Notes: generated by a model from the sequence alone, not told the origin. Shown: positions 43,205-53,543, counted from the first letter of the stretch. The stretch is DNA of 64,000 bases from Nocardia niigatensis NBRC 100131 (GCF_000308655.1 NZ_BAGC01000043.1:496001-560000); one strand, 5' to 3'. Made by a program: numbers and translations.

Positions 43205-43218
43205 TAGAACACGTTATA
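43205..43218. promoter_or_regulatory. KstR-type operator
   Basis: TAGAACACGTTATA fits the KstR consensus TNNAACNNGTTNNA at every defined position. It sits inside a wider 22-bp palindrome (43201-43222, arms GAACTA/TAGTTC, 18 of 22 positions symmetric), 45 bases before the start of the KstD-like flavoprotein gene. KstR represses cholesterol-catabolism genes in mycolic-acid actinomycetes. Confidence 0.75.
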
Positions 43219-43263
43219 GTTCACCTCGCTGGGATTTCTTCGCTCGGGAAGGTGGTCGCGACG

Positions 43264-44868
43264 GTGCGGACCTGGGACTCTTCGGCCGATGTGGTGGTGG
43301 TCGGATACGGCGGCGCGGGTGTCGCGGCGGCACTGGCCGCACGCGAGTCGGGGGCCGACGTGCTCGCGCTGGACCGATACCTGGGCGGCGGGGCGACCGC
43401 GCTGTCCGGGGGCATCGTGTACGCCGGCGGCGGCACCTGGGTGCAGCGCGCGGCCGGGGTCGAGGACGACGTGGAGAACATGCTCGCGTACCTGCGGGCC
43501 GAGGTCGGCGACACCGTGAGCGAGGCGACGCTGCGCCGGTTCTGCGAGGAGTCTCCCGCGCTGATCGATTGGCTGACCGGGCACGGGGTTCCGTTCCAGC
43601 CTTCGCTGTGCCCGTTCAAGACCTCATACCCGACCGACGACCACTACCTGTACTACTCGGGGAGCGAAAACTCCGGCGGCTTCCGGGAATTGGCGAAGCC
43701 GCGGCAGCGCGGACATCGCGCGCACGGCCGCGGAGTGTCGGGCAAGAAGCTGTTCGGGCCGCTCGCGGAGTCGGCCGCGAAGCACGGGGTGCGCGTCCAG
43801 ACCGGCACCCGCGCAACGCGACTCGTGATCGAGGACGGCCGGGTCACCGGTATCGAGGCGATCACGATCGGCGGCGCCCCCGCGGCCGTGCAGCGCCGGT
43901 TCGCCGCGCTGGCCCGCATCTCGTCGAAACCCGGCGTGTACCACCAGGGTCTGCGCAAGGCGGTGCAGGCGCTGCTGGCCCGCATCGAGCGGCGCTACGG
44001 GGTGCCGGTGCGGATCCGGGCCCGGTCGGGCGTCATCCTGACCACCGGCGGTTTCATCGCCAATGGCGCGATGGTCGCCGAGCACGCGCCGGACTATCCG
44101 TGGGCCGAGGGCCTGCCGCTGGGCACCGCCGGCGACGACGGCAGCGGCATCGCCATGGCGCAGGCGGCGGGAGCTGCCACCGATCGCATGGATGTGCTGT
44201 CCACCTGGCGTTTCATCGCACCGCCCAGCGCCTACTTCGGCTCGATCGCGGTGGATGCCAACGGGCAGCGCATGATCGACGAATCCCGCTACGGCGCGGC
44301 GCTGGGCGCGGCCATCGCGACCAGTCCCGGGCATCGGGCGTGGCTGCTGGTCGATGCCAAGCTGGCCGCGGAGGCGCGCCGTCAGATCGGCAAGCAGTCG
44401 GTGTGGTTCCAGCGCATGCAGGCCGAGCGGCTGCTGCGGCTCGGCAGCGTGACCGGCCGGACCGTGGAGGAGGTCGCGGTCCGGGCCGGTATCGAGCCCG
44501 CGGCCCTGCGCAAGACCGTGGACGCGCACAATCGGGCCATCGAGCAGCAACTGCCCGACCCGATGGGCAAGCCGGACGACCTGCGCCGCCCGCTGCACAC
44601 GGGACCATTTGCGCTGCTGGACATCTCGTTCAAGTCGCGGCTGACCTACCCGATGCCCATGCTCACCCTGGGCGGTCTGCTCGTGGACGAGGAGACCGGC
44701 GCGGTCCGCGCCGAATCCGGCGCGGCCATCCCGGGTCTGTACGCGGCCGGCCGGGCGGCGGTCGGGATCTGCTCCAACTCGTACGTGAGCGGTCTGTCCC
44801 TGGCCGACTGCGTGTTCTCGGGCCGGCGGGCGGGCACCCACGCCGTGGAGCCGGCCGTCACGCACTGA
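43264..44868 (+). CDS. FAD-dependent dehydrogenase, 3-ketosteroid-delta-1-dehydrogenase-like
   Basis: About 534 residues from GTG 43264 (AAGGTGG eight bases upstream; GTG 43252 also possible). The N-terminus has the FAD motif VVVVGYGGAGVAAALAA (about 10-26), then GGGATALSGGIVYAGGG, and the C-terminus ends with GLYAAGRAAVGICSNSYVSGLSLADC, all typical of the fumarate-reductase/KstD flavoprotein family. The tyrosine-rich SYPTDDHYLYYSG stretch fits a steroid-type pocket. KstD enzymes insert the 1,2 double bond in 3-ketosteroids, a step of cholesterol degradation. A perfect KstR-type site upstream supports a steroid role. A related activity such as 3-ketosteroid delta-4-(5-alpha) dehydrogenation is possible. 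Confidence 0.82.
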   Translation: MRTWDSSADVVVVGYGGAGVAAALAARESGADVLALDRYLGGGATALSGGIVYAGGGTWVQRAAGVEDDVENMLAYLRAEVGDTVSEATLRRFCEESPALIDWLTGHGVPFQPSLCPFKTSYPTDDHYLYYSGSENSGGFRELAKPRQRGHRAHGRGVSGKKLFGPLAESAAKHGVRVQTGTRATRLVIEDGRVTGIEAITIGGAPAAVQRRFAALARISSKPGVYHQGLRKAVQALLARIERRYGVPVRIRARSGVILTTGGFIANGAMVAEHAPDYPWAEGLPLGTAGDDGSGIAMAQAAGAATDRMDVLSTWRFIAPPSAYFGSIAVDANGQRMIDESRYGAALGAAIATSPGHRAWLLVDAKLAAEARRQIGKQSVWFQRMQAERLLRLGSVTGRTVEEVAVRAGIEPAALRKTVDAHNRAIEQQLPDPMGKPDDLRRPLHTGPFALLDISFKSRLTYPMPMLTLGGLLVDEETGAVRAESGAAIPGLYAAGRAAVGICSNSYVSGLSLADCVFSGRRAGTHAVEPAVTH

Positions 44869-45112
44869 GCCCGGCGGCGGGCGGACCCCTCGGCGGCGCG
44901 GTCGATGCGGCCGGGCCGCTGTGCGAGCCGGCCGAGACCGGCGAGCTGCGGGTGCGGACCTCCGCCGCCACCGTCGCCGGGACACGCGAGCAGATCCATT
45001 GGCGGCTGGGCGAATCGGTGACGCTGCGCGGCCGGACCCGCCCGACCCGCCTGACCCGGCCCGCACACCTCGGATCGGCACGCCCGTAGCGCGGCGCGCG
45101 CACCTGGCCGCC
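44869..45112. other. 244-bp gap with an unassigned open frame
   Basis: Between convergent genes. One plus-strand frame stays open to 45089 with a fairly protein-like stretch (AETGELRVRTSAATVAGTRE) but has no start codon with a ribosome binding site and no recognised homology. It may be a scrap of a lost gene or chance in 75 percent GC sequence. Confidence 0.25.
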
Positions 45113-45931
<819 letters not shown>

Positions 45932-45932
45932 G

Positions 45933-48302
45933 TCACGCACCGGCGGAAACGCTTTCCTCGGTGGCGAATTCGCGCGCGTGCCGAGCCGTGTCGAGCGCCC
46001 AGTACACCGCCTCCGGGGTGGCGGGCGCGCCCAGGTCGACACTCACCCCGTCCGGGCCGAAGGCCGCGGCGGCCTGGCGCAGTGCCTCGCGCACCGAGAA
46101 CGCCAGCATGAGCGGCGGCTCTCCCACCGCCTTGGACCCGTACACCACGCCCTCCTCGTGCGCGTGCCGCAGCAGCGTGACATTGAATTCCTCGGGCATC
46201 TCCGAGAAGCTCGGCAGCTTGTACGTGCCGGCCGCCTGGGTGAGCAGCCGCCCGCGGCCGGGCCCGTCCCCGGTGTCCCAGCGGATGTCCTCGAGCGTCA
46301 GCCAGCCCGCGCCCTGCACGAAACCGCCTTCGATCTGGCCGATGTCGATGAGCGGGGACAGGCTGTCGCCGACGTCGTGGACGATATCCACGCGGCGGAC
46401 GCGGTACGCGCCGGTGAAGCCGTCCACCTCCACCTCGCTGGCGGCGGCGCCGTAGGCGAAGTACTTGAACGGCGAGCCGTGCATGGTCTTCGCGTCCCAG
46501 TGCAGGCCCTCGGTACGGTAGAAACCGGCCGCGGACAATTGAACTCGCTGCAGGTATGCCGTCCGGCACAGGTCGCTCCACTCGACGACCTCGGCACCCG
46601 GGCCCAGGGCGCGGGCGACGCCGTCAACGATGCGAACGTCGGAGGCGCCGACCCCGAGCCGGGCCGCCGCCACCCGCAGCAGCCGGTCCCGCAGTTGCTC
46701 ACAGGCGTCCTTCACGGCCGCGCCGTTCAGGTCGGCCCCGGAGCTCGCGGCGGTCGCTGAGGTGTTGGGCACCTTGTCCGTTCGGGTCGGCGCGAGCCGC
46801 ACCCGCTCCAATGGGATGCCCAGCGTGGTGGCGGCCACCTGCAGCATCTTGGTGTGCAGGCCCTGTCCCATCTCGGTGCCGCCGTGATTGATCAGCACCG
46901 ATCCGTCCTTGTAGATCAGCACCAGCGCTCCGGCCTGGTTGAAGACCGTGAGGTTGAACGAGATACCGAACTTGACGCCGGTGACGGCCAGCCCGCGTTT
47001 CACGTGCCGGTGCGAGGCATTGAAGGTCGCGATCTCTCTTGTGCGCGCGGCGATCTCACCCCGCTCGAGGACCTGGTCCCAGGTGTCGGTGATGCGCTCG
47101 GGGTGACGCACCTCCTGCCCGTAGGGCGTGGACTGCCCGGCGCGATAGAAGTTGCGGCGGCGCAGTTCCCCCGGATCCAGGCCGAGCAGCGGTGCGCAGC
47201 GGCCCAGCAGATCCTCCATGACGAGCATGCCCTGCGGTCCGCCGAAACCACGGAACGCGGTATTGGAGGGCTTGTTGGTCCTGGCGATGCGACCGTTGAA
47301 GCGCCCGTTGGGAATCAAGTAGAGGTTGTCGATGTGGCAGAGCGCGCGGGCCAGCACCGGCTCCGACAGGTCCAGGCTCCAGCCGCCGTCCGCGGTCAGG
47401 GTGGTGTCCAGGGCCTGGATGCGCCCGTCGACGTCGAACCCCACCCGCCACCGCGCGTGGAAGCCGTGCCGCTTGCCGGACATGGTGAGGTCCTGGGTTC
47501 GGTTGAGCCGCACCCGGACCGGGCGTCCGGTCAGGGTCGCGCCGAGGGCAGCGATGGCCGCGAAGCCGTGCGGCTGCATCTCCTTGCCGCCGAATCCGCC
47601 TCCCATGCGCAGGCATTGGACGGTGACCTCGTGATTGCGCAGCCCGAGCACATGGGCCACGATCTCCTGGGTCTCCGAGGGATGCTGAGTGCTGGACTGC
47701 ACGAACACCTGTCCGCCCTCGTCGACATGCGCCAGGGCGGCATGAGTTTCGAGGTAGAAGTGCTCCTGGTCGGAGAAGTGGAGTTCGCCGGTGAACACGT
47801 GCGCGGCGGCCGCGAACCCGGATTCCGGTTCACCGCACCGGATCTGGGGCTGTGCGCCCTGGAAGCTGCCCGCCGCCACCGCCTCCTCGATGGTGATCAG
47901 CGAGGGCAGCGGCTCCAGCTCCACCTCGACCGCCGCCGCGCCCAGCCGCGCGGCCTCCAGGGTCTCACCGAGCACCCAGCAGACCGCGTGGCCGTGGAAG
48001 CAGACCTCGTCGGGGAACAGCGGCTCGTCGTGTTTGACGCCCGCGTCATTGACGCCGGGCACATCCGCGGCGGTGAGCACCCGCACCACGCCGGGCACCC
48101 GCAGCGCGGGGGCGGTGTCCATAGCGGTGATGCGCGCGTGCGCGTGCGGCACCTGCACCGGATACGCGTGCAGCACATCCTTGGTGCGGTATACCAGGTC
48201 GTCGGTGTAGAGCGCGGATCCGGTGACGTGCAGAGCGGCGCTCTCGTGCGGCAGCGCCACACCCACCACGGGGTTCTCGGGTCGTTGCGACAGGTGGCTC
48301 AT
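45933..48302 (-). CDS. xdhB: Xanthine dehydrogenase molybdenum-binding subunit
   Basis: 789 residues from ATG 48302, overlapping the xdhA stop (ATGA). Conserved features of the molybdopterin subunit are all present: MGGGFGGKE, TAFRGFGGPQG, NHGGTEMGQG, and near the C-terminus VGEPPLML with the catalytic glutamate. The length matches bacterial XdhB (about 770-790). With XdhA it forms the heterotetrameric enzyme that oxidises hypoxanthine to xanthine and urate. A larger open frame beyond the ATG runs antisense to nothing and within xdhA; it is a shadow. Confidence 0.97.
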   Translation of the reverse strand: MSHLSQRPENPVVGVALPHESAALHVTGSALYTDDLVYRTKDVLHAYPVQVPHAHARITAMDTAPALRVPGVVRVLTAADVPGVNDAGVKHDEPLFPDEVCFHGHAVCWVLGETLEAARLGAAAVEVELEPLPSLITIEEAVAAGSFQGAQPQIRCGEPESGFAAAAHVFTGELHFSDQEHFYLETHAALAHVDEGGQVFVQSSTQHPSETQEIVAHVLGLRNHEVTVQCLRMGGGFGGKEMQPHGFAAIAALGATLTGRPVRVRLNRTQDLTMSGKRHGFHARWRVGFDVDGRIQALDTTLTADGGWSLDLSEPVLARALCHIDNLYLIPNGRFNGRIARTNKPSNTAFRGFGGPQGMLVMEDLLGRCAPLLGLDPGELRRRNFYRAGQSTPYGQEVRHPERITDTWDQVLERGEIAARTREIATFNASHRHVKRGLAVTGVKFGISFNLTVFNQAGALVLIYKDGSVLINHGGTEMGQGLHTKMLQVAATTLGIPLERVRLAPTRTDKVPNTSATAASSGADLNGAAVKDACEQLRDRLLRVAAARLGVGASDVRIVDGVARALGPGAEVVEWSDLCRTAYLQRVQLSAAGFYRTEGLHWDAKTMHGSPFKYFAYGAAASEVEVDGFTGAYRVRRVDIVHDVGDSLSPLIDIGQIEGGFVQGAGWLTLEDIRWDTGDGPGRGRLLTQAAGTYKLPSFSEMPEEFNVTLLRHAHEEGVVYGSKAVGEPPLMLAFSVREALRQAAAAFGPDGVSVDLGAPATPEAVYWALDTARHAREFATEESVSAGA

Positions 48303-49750
48303 GACAGCACCTCCGCGGGTTCGGCGGTCGCGGCGAACAGTTTGCGCAGGCTCTCCCCCAGCATGGCGCTGCGATATCGCGCGCTGGCGCGGTGATCGTC
48401 GAGCGGCGTGCCCTCGCCACGCAACACCTGTGCGGCCTCGGCCACGGTCGATTCGGTCCAGCGCCGGCCCTCGAGGGCCGCCTCGGTGTCGTAGGCGCGC
48501 ACGGGGGTGGCGGCCACACCGCCGAGCCCGATCCGGGCCGTGCGCACCACACCGTCCTCGATATCGAGGGCGAAAGCCACCGCGACACTGGAAATGTCGT
48601 CGAAGCGGCGCTTGGCGATCTTGTGGAAGGCGGTCGCCGGCGCCAGCGGCAACGGGATCCGGACGGCCGTGATGAGCTCGTCCGGCCGCCGTACCGAGCG
48701 CCGGTAAGCGGTGAAGTAGTCGGCCAGCGCGACCTCGCGTTCGCCGTCGGCATCGGCCAGCACGACCGACGCCTCCAGCGCCAGCAGCACCGGCGGACCG
48801 TCGCCGATCGGCGAAGCGGTGCCGAGGTTGCCGCCCAGGGTGGCGCCGTTGCGAATGAGCCGGGACGCGAACTGCGGGAACAACTCCGACAGCAGCGGCA
48901 CCCGGCCGGCGAGACGGCGTTCGATCTCGGTGAGGGTGAGCGCGGCGCCCAGCTCGATCCGGTCCGCGCCGAGGGTCAGCCCGCGCAGTTCGGGCAGCCG
49001 GTCGACGGCCAGCAGGTACTCCGCGCGCCGCCCACGGATGTTCACCTCGACACCCAGGTCGGTGTTGCCCGCGACCACCGTGGCATCCGGATGCTCGCGC
49101 AGCAGCCGCAGCGCGTCGGCCAGCGTCGCAGGGCGGACGAAATGCCGCCCGTCGGAACTGAAGTCGGTCGCCACCGGTTCCGGAGGGTCGGAGGCGCACC
49201 GCCGGGCCAGGTCGTCATCGGCCTCCGGTTCGCCGACCGCGAACGCGGCGTCCCGGATGGGCCGGTAGCCGGTGCACCGGCACAGGTTGCCGCTGAGCGC
49301 GTGCAGATCGAAGCCATTGGGACCGGTCTCGGCGTGCGCGCAGTCCGGCGCGATCTCGTCGAGCGCCCGCCGATCCGTGCGGTAGTACTCGGCGGCCATA
49401 CTGCACACGAATCCCGGTGTGCAGTAACCGCATTGCGAGCCGCCTCGCACCGCCATCTCACGCTGCACCGGATGTAGTTCCGCGGGGCCGCCCAGGCCCT
49501 CGGCGGTGACGATCTCCTGCCCGTCCAGTGCGACGGCGGGCACCAGGCAGGCATTGATCGCCACCCATTCGGTCGGCTCGGCCACTCCCGGCCGGGCCAC
49601 CAGCACCGAACACGCGCCGCATTCGCCTTCCGCACAACCCTCCTTGCACCCGGTGAGTCCCCGCTCCCGGAGAAAATCCAGCAGGGAGGTATGCGTCGAG
49701 ACGGGAGATATCGGCGTGTTTTTCCCGTTCACCGTCATGAAAATTGCCAT
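48299..49750 (-). CDS. xdhA: Xanthine dehydrogenase FeS/FAD subunit
   Basis: 483 residues carrying both the iron-sulfur and FAD parts, as in Rhodobacter-type XdhA. The plant-type [2Fe-2S] ligands are in GCKEGCAEGECGACSVL, the second cluster ligands in QCGYCTPGF and CRCTGYRPI (residues about 35-175). The FAD domain (200-480) has VVAGNTDLGVEVN and ATLGGNLGTASPIGDGPP. Electrons pass from the molybdenum site in XdhB through both clusters to FAD and NAD. The ATG at 49750 starts MAIFMTVNGK; the second ATG (49738) is equally usable. First gene of the xdh operon, divergent from the purine permease. Confidence 0.95.
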   Translation of the reverse strand: MAIFMTVNGKNTPISPVSTHTSLLDFLRERGLTGCKEGCAEGECGACSVLVARPGVAEPTEWVAINACLVPAVALDGQEIVTAEGLGGPAELHPVQREMAVRGGSQCGYCTPGFVCSMAAEYYRTDRRALDEIAPDCAHAETGPNGFDLHALSGNLCRCTGYRPIRDAAFAVGEPEADDDLARRCASDPPEPVATDFSSDGRHFVRPATLADALRLLREHPDATVVAGNTDLGVEVNIRGRRAEYLLAVDRLPELRGLTLGADRIELGAALTLTEIERRLAGRVPLLSELFPQFASRLIRNGATLGGNLGTASPIGDGPPVLLALEASVVLADADGEREVALADYFTAYRRSVRRPDELITAVRIPLPLAPATAFHKIAKRRFDDISSVAVAFALDIEDGVVRTARIGLGGVAATPVRAYDTEAALEGRRWTESTVAEAAQVLRGEGTPLDDHRASARYRSAMLGESLRKLFAATAEPAEVLS

Positions 49751-50146
49751 TGCAGGCTGCTTTCTACGTCGAGTGCACTATCCAGTGTCGGCGGATAAAT
49801 TCCGCTCGTCGAGAAAGCCGACCCTCAGCAGCCGTGGGCCACGCGGCCGGGGACCCACACCGTGCGGTGAGCGAGACGACGCAGGTCGGAATTGCCCGCC
49901 ATTCGATCGCCTCCCGCCTGTGACCACGTGTTTCGAGGTCCCGACCCTATGCCGCGGCACGCTGTCCGGCAACGCGAAGGGCGGTCGAAAGGAGGATTCT
50001 GTAGGAAAATACGAAGGTGGCCGGGAGGCACGCCGAACCGGCTGGACAATCGAACAATCTGCTGCGGGACAGGTATTTGCTACGCCATCATTCGGGTCGT
50101 GGTCGCGGCCTGTTCGGGCCGCTGTTCACGTGTTCCAGGAGGCATC
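49751..50146. other. 396-bp divergent promoter region, xdh operon / purine permease
   Basis: No gene seen. The permease mRNA ends this stretch with an AGGAGG ribosome binding site at 50137-50142. A small palindrome CACT-ATCC-AGTG lies about 25-35 bases upstream of the xdhA start and could be an operator. I found no purine riboswitch-like fold by eye. Confidence 0.35.
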
Positions 50147-51538
50147 ATGCAAATGCGCTTTTCGCGCCCCTCCCGTAAACCCGATATCGGCGTCATCCAG
50201 CACCGGCACCCGGTCGACGAAATCCCGCCGCCCTCACGATTGGCGCTACTGGGCCTGCAGCACCTGGCGATCATGTACGCGGGCGCGGTCGCGGTGCCGC
50301 TGCTCGTGGGCGGAGCGCTGAAACTCCCGGCCCACACCATCGGCCTGCTGGTCAATGCGGATCTGCTGGTCTCCGGCATCGTCACCGTCATCCAGTCGGT
50401 CGGGATCGGCCGGGTTCTCGGTGTCCGGCTGCCGGTGGTCGCGGGCGCGACCTTCACCGTGGTCTCGCCCATGATCCTGATCGCGCAACAGTTCGGCGGC
50501 GGCGAGGCGGGCCTGCCCACCGTCTACGGCGCGATCCTGGTGTCGGGCGTGTTCGGCCTGGTCATCGCCCGCTTCTTCGCCAAGGTGGTGCGGTTCTTCC
50601 CGCCACTGGTGTCGGGCTGCGTGATCTGTGTGATCGGGCTGTCGCTGATCGGCGCGGACGCCGGGCTGATCGCCGGCGACGACCCGAAAGCGGCCGACTA
50701 CGGCCAGATTTCGCATGTCGCGCTGGCCGGGCTGGTGATCGCGCTGATCGTGGTGATCCACCGGTTCGCACGCGGGCTGATCGCCCAGCTGGCCGTGCTG
50801 ATCAGCGTCGCGGTCGGCACGCTGGTGGCGTGGCCCATGCATCTGGTCGACATGTCGGCGGTCGGGTCCTCCGGCTGGTTCGCGATCTCGCGGCCGTTCG
50901 TATTCGGCGCGCCCGAGTTCCATCTCGGCGCGATCATCTCCATGTGCGTGGTCATGCTGGTGACCTTCACCGAGTCCACCGCCGACATGGTCGCCGTCGC
51001 CGAGATGGTCGACAAGCCGCTCGAGCCCGCGGATCTGGGACGCGGCCTGGCCGCCGACGGACTCTCCGCGGTGCTGGCCGGATTCATGAACTCCTTCCCC
51101 GACACCGCCTTCGCCGAGAATGTCGGCCTGGTCGGGCTGACCGGGGTGCGCAGCCGCTGGGTGGTGGCGGCCTGCGGCGGCATGCTGGTGGCGCTGGGCC
51201 TGGTGCCCAAGGTCGGCAGTGTGGTCGCGGCGCTGCCGGGTCCGGTGATCGGCGGCGCGGCCACGGTCATGTTCGCCATGGTCACCGCGGTCGGCCTGCG
51301 GGTGCTGCACAAGGTTCAGTTCGAGGGCACCAGCAATATGCTGATCATCGCGGTCACGCTGTCGGTGGCGCTGCTGCCGGCGGTGGCCCCGAACATCTAC
51401 ACCAAGTTCCCGGCCGACTTCCAGATGATCGCGGGCAGCCCGATCACCTCGGCCGTGATCGTGGTCTTCGTGCTCAACCTGGTCTTCAATCACTGGGGCG
51501 CGGGAAGATCCCCGGCTCCGGTGGGCGGCGAGCACTGA
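50147..51538 (+). CDS. NCS2-family purine (xanthine/urate) permease
   Basis: 463 residues from ATG 50147 with AGGAGG five bases upstream; the longer open frame is non-coding. About 12-14 membrane segments. Family motifs: the conserved QHLAIMYAGAVAVPLLVG in helix 1, VAGATFTVVSPM in helix 3, and the signature NSFPDTAFAENVGLVGLTGV before helix 10. NCS2 proteins are proton symporters for nucleobases. Divergence from xdhABC indicates xanthine, hypoxanthine or uric acid as substrate. It converges on the BASS-type transporter with only four bases between stops. Confidence 0.95.
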   Translation: MQMRFSRPSRKPDIGVIQHRHPVDEIPPPSRLALLGLQHLAIMYAGAVAVPLLVGGALKLPAHTIGLLVNADLLVSGIVTVIQSVGIGRVLGVRLPVVAGATFTVVSPMILIAQQFGGGEAGLPTVYGAILVSGVFGLVIARFFAKVVRFFPPLVSGCVICVIGLSLIGADAGLIAGDDPKAADYGQISHVALAGLVIALIVVIHRFARGLIAQLAVLISVAVGTLVAWPMHLVDMSAVGSSGWFAISRPFVFGAPEFHLGAIISMCVVMLVTFTESTADMVAVAEMVDKPLEPADLGRGLAADGLSAVLAGFMNSFPDTAFAENVGLVGLTGVRSRWVVAACGGMLVALGLVPKVGSVVAALPGPVIGGAATVMFAMVTAVGLRVLHKVQFEGTSNMLIIAVTLSVALLPAVAPNIYTKFPADFQMIAGSPITSAVIVVFVLNLVFNHWGAGRSPAPVGGEH

Positions 51539-51542
51539 CCGC

Positions 51543-52550
51543 TCAGACCAGTTCGGCTGCACCGCTGGGTAACTCGGCTTCGGCCCGGTCCGCCCGGCGG
51601 GCGTAGCGCTGCGCCAGGGCCGCGCAGGTGAACAACTGGATCTGGTGGAAGAGCATGAGCGGCAACACGATCAGGCCGACCGGATGCCCGGCGAAGAGCA
51701 CCGAGGCCATGGGCAGACCGGTGGCGAGGCTCTTCTTCGAGCCGCAGAACGTCACGACGATGCCGTCCGTGCGGGAGAACCCGAGCAACCGGCTGCTCAC
51801 GGAGGTGGCGGTCAGCACGATGGCCAGCAGCGCGGCGCACACCAGCACGGTCGAGATGAGCACGCGGGCGGACAGACCGTGCCAGATGCCCTCCGTCATA
51901 CCGGCACTGAACGCCGCGTACACCACCAGGTAGACCGAGCCGCGGTCCACCGCCTTGGTGGCCGCCGGGTGGCCCAGCACCCAGCCCAGGCGCGGGCGCA
52001 GCAGCTGCCCGGCCAGGAACGGCAACAGCAGCTGGGCCACGATGGCGAGCAGCGCCGACGGCGAGACATGCACGCCCGCAGTGGTATTCATGAGAGCCAT
52101 GACCAGCAGCGGGGTCGCGAAGACGCCGATCAGGTTGGACAGGGAGGCGCTCACCACCGCGCCGGCCACATTGCCGCGGGCCATCGAGGTGAAGGCGATG
52201 GAGGACTGCACGGTCGAGGGCACCAGGCACAGGAACAGGACGCCGGTGTAGAGGTCCGGGGTGAGCACGCTCGGCACCAGGACCCGCAGGGCCAGGCCCA
52301 GCAGCGGGAAGAGCACGAAAGTGGCTGCCAGCACACACGAGTGGAGTCGCCAGTGCCGCAGTCCGGCCACCGCCTCGCGGGGTTCGAGGCGGGCGCCGTA
52401 CAGCAGGAACAGGACGGCGATGGCGATCTTTGTGGCCCAGCCCAGCGCCTCGGCCGCGGTGCCGCGCGCGGGCAGCAGGGCGGCCAGCGCCACGCTGGCG
52501 AGAATGCCCAGCATGAAGGAGTCGATGCGGAGTTTGGCGAGTAGCTGCAC
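51543..52550 (-). CDS. Bile acid:sodium symporter-like transporter (SBF-like, YfeH type)
   Basis: 335 residues from GTG 52550, with about ten membrane helices. FLLYGARLEPREAVAGLRHWRLH, then LCLVPSTVQSSIAFTSMARGN and VTFCGSKKSLATGLPMA are the motifs of the SBF-like branch of the bile acid/sodium symporter superfamily (Escherichia coli YfeH relatives). Substrate unknown. The start is inferred: the longer frame runs through the divergent regulator's operator, so GTG 52550 before LLAKLRIDSF is preferred although its ribosome binding site is weak. The divergent LysR gene and the inverted repeat between them suggest direct control. Confidence 0.9.
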   Translation of the reverse strand: MQLLAKLRIDSFMLGILASVALAALLPARGTAAEALGWATKIAIAVLFLLYGARLEPREAVAGLRHWRLHSCVLAATFVLFPLLGLALRVLVPSVLTPDLYTGVLFLCLVPSTVQSSIAFTSMARGNVAGAVVSASLSNLIGVFATPLLVMALMNTTAGVHVSPSALLAIVAQLLLPFLAGQLLRPRLGWVLGHPAATKAVDRGSVYLVVYAAFSAGMTEGIWHGLSARVLISTVLVCAALLAIVLTATSVSSRLLGFSRTDGIVVTFCGSKKSLATGLPMASVLFAGHPVGLIVLPLMLFHQIQLFTCAALAQRYARRADRAEAELPSGAAELV

Positions 52551-52577
52551 AATTCGACCGTAGGAGTGCGGCCATCG

Positions 52578-52616
52578 ATCGCGATAGTCGTTCGATCCGA
52601 TATCTCCTATCGCGAT
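52578..52616. promoter_or_regulatory. Perfect 10-bp inverted repeat, likely LysR operator
   Basis: ATCGCGATAG (52578-52587) and CTATCGCGAT (52607-52616) are separated by 19 bases in the divergent gap between the BASS transporter and the LysR gene. LysR-type proteins usually bind such dyads near their own promoter. The right arm covers the ATG at 52615, which argues that translation starts at 52633. Confidence 0.6.
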
Positions 52617-52632
52617 GCGTGATAATTGCCGT

Positions 52633-53502
52633 ATGTTCGAACCCGAGCTGCTCACCACCTTCCTGGCCGTCGAACGGGCCGGCGGCTTCACCGCGGCGGG
52701 CCGTCAGCTGGGCCTGCGGCAATCCACCGTGAGCGGTCATATCGCCCGCCTGGAACAGGCTGCCGGGCGGGAGCTGTTCCGCCGCGACACGCGCAATCTG
52801 GCGCTCACCGCCGACGGCGCGGCCATGATCGGCTTCGCCCGCGCCATCCTCGACGCGCAGGCCCAGGCCGAGGCCTATTTCTCCGGGTCCACCCTCACCG
52901 GCCTGGTCCGACTGGGCGCGTCCGACGATGTGATGGCGCGCGAACTGCCCGACATCCTGGTGGAGTTCCAGCGCACCCATCCGGGTGTGGATCTCGAGCT
53001 CACCGTCGGATTGAGCGAGAACCTCAAAACGCGCATGACCGCGGGCGAACTCGACCTCGTGTTCGGCAAGCGACTGCCGGGCGAGCGGCACGGCACCCTG
53101 CTGTGGCGGGACCGGCTGGTGTGGGCGGGGCTTTCGGCCACAACGGAATTCGGCGACCCTGTGCCCTTGGTCACCTATCCGGAGCCGAGCCTGACCCGGC
53201 AGCAGGCGCTGCGGGCACTCAAACACGCCGGGCGGACCTGCCGGGTCACCTGTGTGAGCGACAGCCTGCTCGGCCTGCGGGCCGCGGCCCTGGCCGGGCT
53301 CGGGGTCATCGTGCACGCGGCGGGCGTCCTGCCCGACGGACTGGTCCCACTCACCGATCCCCGGCTGCCCGAATTGGGGGAACTGGACTTCGTCCTCATG
53401 CACCGCCACACCCGGCTCGCCGACCCGGAACAGGCGCTGGCCGACGCCATCGTCGCCAATGCGCGCCGCCTATCACTCCAGACCACGCGTCCGGGCAGAT
53501 GA
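52633..53502 (+). CDS. LysR-family transcriptional regulator
   Basis: 289 residues from ATG 52633. The N-terminal winged helix (1-60) has LTTFLAVERAGGFTAAGRQL then QSTVSGHIARLEQAAGRELF, standard for LysR. The effector domain (about 88-285) follows with the usual two lobes. No strong ribosome binding site precedes 52633, so translation may be leaderless. It is divergent from the BASS-like transporter, which it probably regulates together with itself through the 52578-52616 dyad. Confidence 0.95.
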   Translation: MFEPELLTTFLAVERAGGFTAAGRQLGLRQSTVSGHIARLEQAAGRELFRRDTRNLALTADGAAMIGFARAILDAQAQAEAYFSGSTLTGLVRLGASDDVMARELPDILVEFQRTHPGVDLELTVGLSENLKTRMTAGELDLVFGKRLPGERHGTLLWRDRLVWAGLSATTEFGDPVPLVTYPEPSLTRQQALRALKHAGRTCRVTCVSDSLLGLRAAALAGLGVIVHAAGVLPDGLVPLTDPRLPELGELDFVLMHRHTRLADPEQALADAIVANARRLSLQTTRPGR

Positions 53503-53543
53503 CCGAATCGCCCACATCGGGCGGTAGGGTGCTGAGAATCCGA

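Noticed and set aside
48303..49199. 300-residue upstream extension of xdhB
   Set aside because: It lies inside xdhA in another frame; ATG 48302 gives the family length and the usual ATGA coupling.
49892..50146. 85-residue N-terminal extension of the purine permease
   Set aside because: The extension is not protein-like, and AGGAGG lies directly before ATG 50147.
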